Positions 1 to 5,322 of a DNA stretch of 9,330 nt are shown here, piece by piece. Numbering within the stretch: position 1 is the stretch's first letter; every line of letters begins with the position of its first letter. The notes under the pieces were generated by a model. That model searched no databases. It was given only the letters and a program-made list of their open reading frames with translations, and was not told the origin of the DNA. The position numbers and the translations under genes are program-made. Origin of the DNA: PALSA-505 sp035308365 (GTDB lineage: Bacteria > Actinomycetota > Actinomycetes > Streptosporangiales > Streptosporangiaceae); contig DATGGU010000193.1 of NCBI GenBank assembly GCA_035308365.1, positions 1-9,330 of the forward strand, written 5' to 3'.

Positions 1-558
1 GTGCTGGCCGGGTCGAAGGACGCGGCGCGGTGCATCGGGTATCTCACCAAGTACCTAACCAAGCACGTAGCCGACTGCCACCAGACCAATACCGGCGCAC
101 AGCTCTCGCATGTCGAGCGGCTGACCGACGCGCTGCGGTTCGAGCCGTGCTCGCCTACCTGCGCGAACTGGCTGCGCTACGGCGTCCAGCCGAAGAACGC
201 GCGGCCGGACCTGCGGCCTGGCTATTGCAAGGGCAAGGCGCATCGTCGGCAGCATCTCGGCTACGCCGGGCGGCGCGTCCTGGTCTCGCGCAAGTGGTCG
301 GGCAAGACGCTGGCCGATCACCGCGCCGACCGCAAGGACTGGCTGCTGACCACGCTCGGTCTTTCGGCAATCGACCCGGCCCGGTACTCGTGGGAGCCGG
401 TTGCTCCCTCCGATCCCGACCACATGTCGCACGCCCAACGGCTGCTGCATGTCGTCGCCGACCGCATCCAATGGCAAACCGCACTCGCTGAAGCTCGGCG
501 TAAAGCGGCGGCTGCTCCCGATCCGCCCAATCCTTCGGCAACCGGGAGGGCAGCGTGA
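1..558 (+). CDS. RepSA-like AICE replication initiator, C-terminal part (5' end outside window)
   Basis: Replication initiator of the RepSA type, which in pSAM2-like AICEs drives rolling-circle replication of the excised element. The frame is open from base 1, so the GTG at position 1 is probably not the true start; only the last 185 residues are present, against roughly 400-500 in full-length family members as I recall them. The recognisable signature is the stretch around residues 11-21 (CIGYLTKYLTK), which together with the basic, Trp-rich remainder matches the end of RepSA proteins. The tail is Ala/Pro-rich. The stop codon overlaps the GTG start of the next gene (GTGA), so rep and xis are translationally coupled. 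The assignment rests on motif recognition plus the rep-xis-int order typical of AICEs. The catalytic region is not visible here. Confidence 0.82.
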   Translation: MLAGSKDAARCIGYLTKYLTKHVADCHQTNTGAQLSHVERLTDALRFEPCSPTCANWLRYGVQPKNARPDLRPGYCKGKAHRRQHLGYAGRRVLVSRKWSGKTLADHRADRKDWLLTTLGLSAIDPARYSWEPVAPSDPDHMSHAQRLLHVVADRIQWQTALAEARRKAAAAPDPPNPSATGRAA

Positions 559-791
559 CCGATGCCAAGACGCCGAGGTCAGCGGAGCGGCTGCTCACAG
601 TGTCCGAGGTGGCCGACATCCTCAGGACGACCGAACGATTCCCCCGGCGGCTGATCGCAGAGCGGCGCATTCGCTTCGTTCGCGTCGGCCGCCACGTGCG
701 CATACCGGAGTCCGCGCTGCGCGAGTTCATCGCGGCCGGGCAGGTCGAGCCGATCACCACCAAACCCACGGGTAGAAGGAAGGTCGCGTAA
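555..791 (+). CDS. xis: Excisionase / MerR-like helix-turn-helix DNA-binding protein
   Basis: Small (78 aa) DNA-binding protein of the excisionase family, expected to direct the integrase toward excision by binding near the attachment site. Residues about 13-58 form the winged helix-turn-helix of this family: LLTVSEVADIL is helix 1 and the turn, followed by the basic recognition region RRLIAERRI and the wing GRHVRIPESAL. The start is GTG, overlapping the rep stop by 4 bases; its stop (TAA) shares one base with the ATG of int (TAATG). This fits one coupled rep-xis-int transcript. Residue 30, inside the recognition helix, is Pro where family members known to me usually have Val or another helix-compatible residue (TERF-x-RRLI), which could weaken binding. 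Family assignment is strong; function in this copy is inferred. Confidence 0.85.
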   Translation: MTDAKTPRSAERLLTVSEVADILRTTERFPRRLIAERRIRFVRVGRHVRIPESALREFIAAGQVEPITTKPTGRRKVA

Positions 792-1981
792 TGGGAAACA
801 CCAGCGGGCGCCGTCGCCGTTTTGGCGCTGTCCGCGAGCTGAAATCCGGGCAATGGCAGGCCCGTTACCGGGGGCCGGACGGCATCATGCGTCCGGCCGA
901 CCGGACGTTCCCGAGCAAGACAGACGCCGACGTCTGGCTCACCAAGAAAGAGGCCGAGATTCTGAACGGGGAATGGCTCAACCCCGATTCAGGCCGGGTG
1001 CCCTTCGCCGACTACGCGGCCATCTGGATCGAGGAACGGCCCAACCTGCGGCCTAAGACCGTCCAGCTCTACCGCTACCTGCTGCGCGGTCACCTGCGGC
1101 CCCACTTTGAGTCGAAGGCCGTCGCGGACATCAGGGAGGCCGACGTGCGGCGCTGGCGGAAGAAGCTGGTCGACGCGGGCGTTAGCAGCGTGACTCTGGC
1201 CAAGGCGTACCGGCTGCTCAAGGCCGTCATGAACACGGCCGTTGACGACGGGCTGATCCGTAAGAACCCCTGTCGGATCAAGGGCGCCGGGCAGGAGAAG
1301 TCACCGGAACGGCCGACGCTCACGATCACCGAGGTCTATGCCCTGGCCGAGGCCGTCGACCAGCAGTACCGCACGCTTGTGCTGCTCGGAACTTTCGGCA
1401 GTCTGCGCTGGGGCGAGCTGGCCGCACTGCGGCGTAAGCACGTGGACCTGACGGCCGGGACGATCCGCGTGGAGCATTCCCTGACCGAGCTGCCCGGCGG
1501 CGGCTACGAGTTCGGGCCGCCCAAGTCGGAGGCGGGCCAGCGGACGGTACCAGTGCCGGACGTGATCGTTCCCGAGCTGCGCTGGCACCTGTCCTGCTTC
1601 ACCGGCAAGGACGACGACGCGCTCGTGTTCACCAGCCCGACCGGCTCTCCCCTGCGGCACGGCAACTTCCGGTGCCGGGTCTGGCTCAAGGCACTGGGAG
1701 CGGTCGGCCTGAACGGCATCCACTTCCACGACCTGAGGCACACCGGAAACCAGCTCACCGCCGAGGCTGGGGCGAACCTGCGCGAGCTGATGGAACGGAT
1801 GGGCCACAGCAGCACCAAGGCCGCACTTGTCTACCTGCACTCGACCAGCGAACGTCAGCGCACCCTGGCCGATGCGGTCGGCAGACTCGCCCGCGCCGAG
1901 CTGCGCAAGGCCAAGAAGGCAGAGGGCGACGACAAGGCTTCTGGCACGAAAGTGGCACGACGCCGGAAGAACGCTTCCTGA
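791..1981 (+). CDS. int: Tyrosine site-specific integrase of an AICE
   Basis: Tyrosine recombinase (396 aa, usual length for AICE/phage integrases) that would integrate and excise the element at the neighbouring tRNA gene. An N-terminal arm-binding domain lies at about residues 8-60 (basic RRRRFG start, then QWQARYRGPDG), a SAM-like core-binding domain at about 70-160, and the catalytic domain at about 175-370. The catalytic set is complete: Arg206 in LRWGEL, Lys245 in GPPKSEAGQR, His313 and Arg316 in HFHDLRHTG, His339 in MGHSS and the nucleophile Tyr348 in ALVYLHS, nine residues after His339 as is standard. The C-terminus is Lys/Arg-rich. AAGGAAGG (about 776-783) is a good ribosome binding site for the ATG. 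The gene ends 52 bp before the tRNA 3' end, the classical position of int next to att. It appears intact. Confidence 0.96.
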   Translation: MGNTSGRRRRFGAVRELKSGQWQARYRGPDGIMRPADRTFPSKTDADVWLTKKEAEILNGEWLNPDSGRVPFADYAAIWIEERPNLRPKTVQLYRYLLRGHLRPHFESKAVADIREADVRRWRKKLVDAGVSSVTLAKAYRLLKAVMNTAVDDGLIRKNPCRIKGAGQEKSPERPTLTITEVYALAEAVDQQYRTLVLLGTFGSLRWGELAALRRKHVDLTAGTIRVEHSLTELPGGGYEFGPPKSEAGQRTVPVPDVIVPELRWHLSCFTGKDDDALVFTSPTGSPLRHGNFRCRVWLKALGAVGLNGIHFHDLRHTGNQLTAEAGANLRELMERMGHSSTKAALVYLHSTSERQRTLADAVGRLARAELRKAKKAEGDDKASGTKVARRRKNAS

Positions 1982-2033
1982 ACGGCTTGACGATGACGAG
2001 GAAAATAGCCTCTGAGCTGGGATTTCGGGTGGG

Positions 2034-2106
<73 letters not shown>

Positions 2107-2119
2107 CGGGTGAGAGCTT

Positions 2120-2125
2120 AGCCTA
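2120..2125 (-). promoter_or_regulatory. Possible -10 element of the tRNA-Arg promoter
   Basis: On the minus strand TAGGCT lies 13 nt upstream of the tRNA 5' end, a fitting place for a -10 box. I see no good TTGACA-like -35 at 16-18 nt further upstream, so this is tentative. Confidence 0.3.
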
Positions 2126-2150
2126 CCTGGGCTGACGGACTGGAGGTGTT

Positions 2151-2871
2151 GTGGTCAGCAGGTCACGGCGGCAGGCCTGGACGCCGGGGGTGCGGCGGGC
2201 ACTGATTGTGGTGTCGGTGTTCTTATTTTCCAGCCGATTACCGGCATAAACGTTCCACTGTATTATGGTCCGCACCTGCTCGGGCCTATTTTCTCGGGCG
2301 CACATGCGTCGCTGGTTGCGACCACGGTCGCCGGGGTTGAGGTTACCGCGATTATGACGAGCGTCAATGTGGCTTCAACTTATCTCGGGTTCCGGTGGAT
2401 CGATAAGTTCGGGCGGAGGAAGCTGGCGATTGGCGGGTATACCGGAATGATTGTGTTCGCGTTGGTGGCGGCGCTGGGGCTGGCTGCCATGTCGGGCACG
2501 CCGCGGCTGGTCATCATTATGATCGGGCTCGACTTCTTTATAGCGTCGTTCGCGATTGGGGTTGGCGGCACCGGGTGGACGCTGCAGGGTGAGGTTTCCC
2601 GACGGCGGTGCGTGGGCAGGCGGCGGCGTTCGCGGCGATGATCGACTGGCTGGCGAACTTCGCGCTCATCGAGGTGTTCCCGGTGACGCAGAATGCTATC
2701 AGCCTGGGCGGGGTCATGGTTGTCTTCGCCGGGCTATGTGCTTTGGCTATCGCCTTTGTGTACCGGTTCCTGCCGGAGACCAAAGGGCTTCCCGTGGAGG
2801 AGATTGTGCGGGTGTTCGAGCGGCAGCAGCAACCGCCGCCACCGCGAACGCCTGCCACTGCCCGGGCCTGA
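2151..2871 (+). pseudogene. Decayed sugar-porter (MFS) transporter, C-terminal half only, two frameshifts
   Basis: Remnant of a major facilitator superfamily sugar transporter, normally about 450-500 aa with 12 membrane helices. What remains corresponds to about helix 7 to helix 12. Frame 3 (from about 2151) reads PGVRRALIVVSVFLF; after a -1 shift at the T-run 2226-2229 frame 2 continues as QPITGINVPLYYGP (family: QQxTGINxxxYY) and includes the loop motif DKFGRRKL. After a second -1 shift at 2595-2597 frame 1 supplies FPTAVRGQAAAF and the hallmark RFLPETKG, ending at TGA 2869-2871. Each break is explained by one missing T (TTTTT to TTTT, TTTT to TTT). The N-terminal half is absent: only about 45 bp separate the remnant from the tRNA. 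Codon third positions are less GC-rich than in neighbours. A GGAGG at 2142 before GTG 2151 is probably fortuitous. Sequencing error could explain the shifts but not the missing half. Confidence 0.86.
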
Positions 2872-2940
2872 ACGGGCCTGAACGGGCACGGGCCTGAACG
2901 GGCACGACCTGAACGGGCACGGGCCTGAACGGGTCTGAAC
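2864..2940. repeat. GC-rich short tandem repeat, 10/16-bp units
   Basis: Units of GGGCCTGAAC, often separated by GGGCAC, run head to tail: full units start at 2864, 2874, 2890 and 2921, with variant units at 2906 (GACCTGAAC) and 2931 (GGGTCTGAAC). The array starts over the stop codon of the transporter remnant and ends 16 bp before the stop of mtnC, so it fills the gap between two convergent reading frames. The composite period is 10 or 16 bp. Confidence 0.9.
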
Positions 2941-2955
2941 GGTCTTGCCGGCGCC

Positions 2956-3651
2956 TCAGGGAAGGCCGATGTCGGCGAAGGAAGCCACCTCGCGGTGGTC
3001 GCCCACACCGGCCGCGTAGTGCGGCTCGCCCGGACGGCGGACGCCGATGGTGTGCCAGCCTGCCTCGCGGGCGGCGTCGAGTTCGGCGGTCACGTCGGAC
3101 AGGAAGAGCAAGGCGGCCGGGTCGGCCGCCACGGCGCCCGCGATCCGGTCGTAGGAGCTGGGCACCCGTTTGGGCCCGGCGTTCTCGGTGTCAAAGTAAC
3201 CCGCGATCAGCGGGCGGAGGTCACCTTCCGGCGAGTGGGCGAACCAGGCCTGCTGGGCGGCCACCGAGCCGGACGAGAAGACGTGCAGGGCCAGGCCGGA
3301 GGCGTGCCAGGCACGCAGGGCGGGGATCACGTCTGGAAAGAATGGGGCGACCAGGTCACCGCGGGCGAACCCTTCGGCCCAGATCTGCCCTTGCAGGGTC
3401 TTCAGCGGCGTCACCTTCTGGTCGGTCCTGATCCAGCCGAGCAGCGCATCGACCACAGAGGCCAGATCACCGGCCGGGGAACCGATCAGTTCGCGCACCT
3501 GGGAGACGGCGCGGATCACGTCAGGGTCGCCGGGGTGGTCTTCGATCCAGGAACGGAGCCGGGCCGCCGAGTAAGGGTAGAGGCGGTCCACCACGAACGA
3601 GGTCGCACTGGTCGTCCCCTCGATATCCAGAACAACGGCGCTCAGCGGCAT
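2956..3651 (-). CDS. mtnC: Acireductone synthase (enolase-phosphatase E1)
   Basis: Bifunctional HAD-superfamily enzyme of methionine salvage. It enolises 2,3-diketo-5-methylthiopentyl-1-phosphate and removes the phosphate to give acireductone, the substrate of the adjacent mtnD product. It is cytoplasmic and Mg-dependent. With the start chosen here (231 aa, matching the roughly 230 aa family) the N-terminus is MPLSAVVLDIEGTTS, with the HAD motif I nucleophile Asp9 in the family-specific DIEGTT. Motif II is in HVFSSGS, the motif III Lys in ENAGPKR and the motif IV Asp in LLFLSDV. A TTG at 3672 would add seven residues with no better ribosome binding site; the ATG at 3651 places DIEGTT at the usual distance. 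The gene is divergent from mtnD-mtnB, with 146 bp between them that could hold promoters for both. Confidence 0.95.
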   Translation of the reverse strand: MPLSAVVLDIEGTTSATSFVVDRLYPYSAARLRSWIEDHPGDPDVIRAVSQVRELIGSPAGDLASVVDALLGWIRTDQKVTPLKTLQGQIWAEGFARGDLVAPFFPDVIPALRAWHASGLALHVFSSGSVAAQQAWFAHSPEGDLRPLIAGYFDTENAGPKRVPSSYDRIAGAVAADPAALLFLSDVTAELDAAREAGWHTIGVRRPGEPHYAAGVGDHREVASFADIGLP

Positions 3652-3797
3652 AAGGCGTCCCGTCGACGGCAAACCGGGCAGTCATTGCCTCGAACCCGCC
3701 CGGAGGTGTCAGATAATCTCGACCTTACCCACCCGGCCCGGCGTGGCGCCGGGACCCGGCTCCGCGGCGCCTGGCGCCTGATGGGAGGACGGCCATC
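3652..3797. promoter_or_regulatory. Divergent intergenic region between mtnC and mtnD with hairpin
   Basis: This 146-bp gap separates the two divergent arms of the methionine-salvage locus. It contains a perfect 7-bp hairpin at 3737-3753 (CCCGGCG-TGG-CGCCGGG) in the mtnD leader, and a ribosome binding site GGGAGG at 3783-3788, nine bases before the mtnD ATG. An AT-rich GATAAT (3712-3717) resembles a -10 box, but the nearest TTG-containing -35 candidate (3685) is about 21 bp away, too far for a standard promoter. I do not recognise a SAM riboswitch consensus here. Confidence 0.5.
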
Positions 3798-4394
3798 ATG
3801 TCGCTTCTGATCACCTGGGCTGACGACGACGCTACCGCGCCACTGGCGGAGACCACCGACCCGGCCGAGATCTCGGCGGCGCTGGCCAGCGTGGGCTGCC
3901 GGTTCGAGCGGCGGGAACTGCGGCCGGGGCTGGCGGCGGACGCCGATCAGGACAGCGTGCTGGCTGCCTATCGCGACATCGTCGATCAGCTTGTCGCGGA
4001 GGCGGGATTCGTCACCGTGGATGTTGCCAGCGTGCACCCCAGCGACGACCCCGAGTGGCCGGAGAAGGCCAAGGCCATGCGCGGCAAGTTCATCGATGAG
4101 CACACCCACGGCGACGATGACGAAGTCCGGTTCATAGTCCGTGGCGCCGGGGTGTTCTACCTGCACATCGGCGACCGGGTGCATGCCGTCTACAGCTCAG
4201 CCGGGGATCTGCTGGGAGTGCCGCAGGGCACCACGCACTGGTTCGACACCGGCGCGGCCCCGGACTTCACGGCTATCCGGTTCTTCCATGATCCGCGTGG
4301 GTGGGTCGGCATCCCCACCGGCAGTGACATCGCCACCCGTTTCCCGGACGGGGACAGCATCCGCGCCCGGGCCACCCAGCTCGGCGGCGCGTGA
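3798..4394 (+). CDS. mtnD: Acireductone dioxygenase
   Basis: Cupin-fold metalloenzyme of methionine salvage (198 aa; the family is about 180-200). With Fe it converts acireductone and O2 to formate and 2-keto-4-methylthiobutyrate, the direct precursor of methionine; with Ni it gives an off-pathway product in some organisms. The metal site is visible as His102-x-His104 in DEHTHGDDDEVRF, followed by Glu109, and His147 in GTTHWFD. The remaining cupin strands (GAGVFYLHIGDRVHAV, AIRFFHDPRGWVG) are typical. His104 to Glu109 is five residues rather than the four of Klebsiella ARD (His98, Glu102), while Glu to the last His is 38 in both, so one residue is inserted inside the HxH...E motif. The start ATG has GGGAGG nine bases upstream. 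The stop overlaps the GTG of mtnB by 4 bases (GTGA), indicating translational coupling. Confidence 0.95.
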   Translation: MSLLITWADDDATAPLAETTDPAEISAALASVGCRFERRELRPGLAADADQDSVLAAYRDIVDQLVAEAGFVTVDVASVHPSDDPEWPEKAKAMRGKFIDEHTHGDDDEVRFIVRGAGVFYLHIGDRVHAVYSSAGDLLGVPQGTTHWFDTGAAPDFTAIRFFHDPRGWVGIPTGSDIATRFPDGDSIRARATQLGGA

Positions 4395-5008
4395 AGGCGG
4401 ATCAGCTCGCGGCGACCGGCGCCGCACTGGCCAACGAGGCCGCCCGGTTCGCCTCGTTCGGCTGGATGCGGGGCACATCGGGCAATCTGTCGGCCGTGCT
4501 GTCCAGAGATCCGCTACGGCTGGCCGTCACCGCCAGCGGCAAGGACAAGGGCGACCTGACCCCGGCCGACATAGTCGTAGTAGATGCCACCGGCCGGCAC
4601 CCACCAGATAGCACCGGCCAGTACCCACCGGCCAGGCCGTCGGCGGAGGCCGCACTGCACACAAGGATCGTCAGGCTGACCGGCGCGGGGGCGGTGGTGC
4701 ACGTGCACACGCTGGCCTCGGTCATCGCCGGGCGGCGCTGGCCTGACGGCCTCCAACTGGCCGGGCTTGAGATGCTCAAAGGCATCGGCGTCCCGGCAAC
4801 CGGCGAAGCGGTCACCATCCCCGTCGTCACCAACAGCCAGGACATGGCCGAACTCGGCGACCGGGTCGAGGCCACCTGGAACTCCCGGGTGCCCGCCGTC
4901 GTGGTCGCGGACCACGGCCTCTACGCCTGGGGCAGCGATCTGCTCCAGGCCCGCCATCACACCGAGGTCGTGGAATGGCTGCTCGAACTGGCTGTCGCCC
5001 TGGCATGA
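4391..5008 (+). CDS. mtnB: Methylthioribulose-1-phosphate dehydratase
   Basis: Class II aldolase-fold zinc enzyme (205 aa, normal length) that dehydrates 5-methylthioribulose-1-phosphate to 2,3-diketo-5-methylthiopentyl-1-phosphate, the substrate of MtnC. Landmarks are the phosphate-binding GTSGNLS (residues 29-35), TASGKDKG, the zinc ligands His104 and His106 in VVHVHTLAS, the catalytic Glu127 in GLEMLKGIG, and the third zinc ligand His175 in ADHGLYAWG. The start is GTG, overlapping the mtnD stop, so the pair forms one transcript. An in-frame 24-bp tandem duplication (4588-4635) puts two versions of a TG-x-x-PP octapeptide into the loop before RPSAEAALH. Among aldolase-fold proteins the HVHT/EMLKGIG/HGLYAWG set is specific to MtnB rather than fuculose aldolase. 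Confidence 0.94.
   Translation: MKADQLAATGAALANEAARFASFGWMRGTSGNLSAVLSRDPLRLAVTASGKDKGDLTPADIVVVDATGRHPPDSTGQYPPARPSAEAALHTRIVRLTGAGAVVHVHTLASVIAGRRWPDGLQLAGLEMLKGIGVPATGEAVTIPVVTNSQDMAELGDRVEATWNSRVPAVVVADHGLYAWGSDLLQARHHTEVVEWLLELAVALA
4588..4635 (+). repeat. In-frame 24-bp tandem duplication inside mtnB
   Basis: CACCGGCCGGCACCCACCAG at 4588-4607 recurs as CACCGGCCAGTACCCACCGG at 4612-4631, 17 of 20 bases identical, with a period of 24 bp (eight codons). It encodes TGRHPPDS followed by TGQYPPAR in a surface-loop region between the TASGKDKG strand and the RPSAE segment. Confidence 0.85.
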
Positions 5009-5322
5009 GGCTGTCCCCGGACCAGGCCAGACGAGTCCCCGCACCAAGGATCAGGCCCACCGCCGAGTCCGGCCCCAACCGTTCATTGTTCAAATCAACT
5101 CTCACTCAAGGGACAGCGGAGCACCGTCGGCCAGCGCCAGGGGGGAGGGCCGGGTATCACCCAAGGGACAGCGGAGCAGCGTCGGCGTGCCTCAGCGGCG
5201 AGTAAGCGGATATACGGCCTCAGCCGCGACGTTAACGCATTTTCTACGGACGGCGGCCTAGCGGCGGTGGCGGACAGAATCTACGTTGTGACACAGAGCA
5301 ACTAATCAAGAGGCGAGGTGTC
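5009..5322. promoter_or_regulatory. Intergenic region upstream of the glucoamylase with a 29-bp direct repeat
   Basis: This 314-bp gap contains no convincing gene. Two near-identical 29-mers sit at 5102-5130 and 5157-5185, differing at only two positions, with a shared core AAGGGACAGCGGAGCA and a period of 55 bp. An AT-richer patch (about 5083-5103) precedes them. The glucoamylase start has the purine-rich GAGGCGAGGTG at about 5309-5319 as its ribosome binding site. No textbook -35/-10 pair stands out, so the promoter is not placed. The direct repeat may be a paired operator for a regulator of the amylase gene or a local duplication. Confidence 0.6.
5102..5185. repeat. Pair of 29-bp imperfect direct repeats
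   Basis: Copy one (5102-5130) and copy two (5157-5185) match at 27 of 29 positions (differences at 5106/5161 and 5124/5179), separated by a 26-bp spacer. Period 55 bp, about five helical turns, so both copies lie on roughly the same DNA face. Confidence 0.9.

Noticed and set aside
2220..2600. Programmed -1 frameshifting in the transporter gene
   Set aside because: The sites lack a canonical X-XXY-YYZ slippery heptamer, there are two of them, and the N-terminal half of the protein is missing; decay is simpler.
2864..2940. CRISPR-like array
   Set aside because: Units are 10-16 bp with no unique spacers of 25-40 bp and no cas genes; it is a simple tandem repeat.
3652..3797. SAM riboswitch in front of mtnD
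   Set aside because: I could not match conserved core elements of SAM-I, SAM-II or SAM-IV; only a simple 7-bp GC hairpin is visible.
2995..3810. 271-aa plus-strand frame opposite mtnC
   Set aside because: Antisense shadow of mtnC, which has full HAD motifs; the translation is Gly/Arg/His-rich with no recognisable domain.
5285..5305. CRP-like palindrome around TTGTGACACAGAGCAA
   Set aside because: Only four outer base pairs (GTTG/CAAC) match; the inner part is not symmetric.
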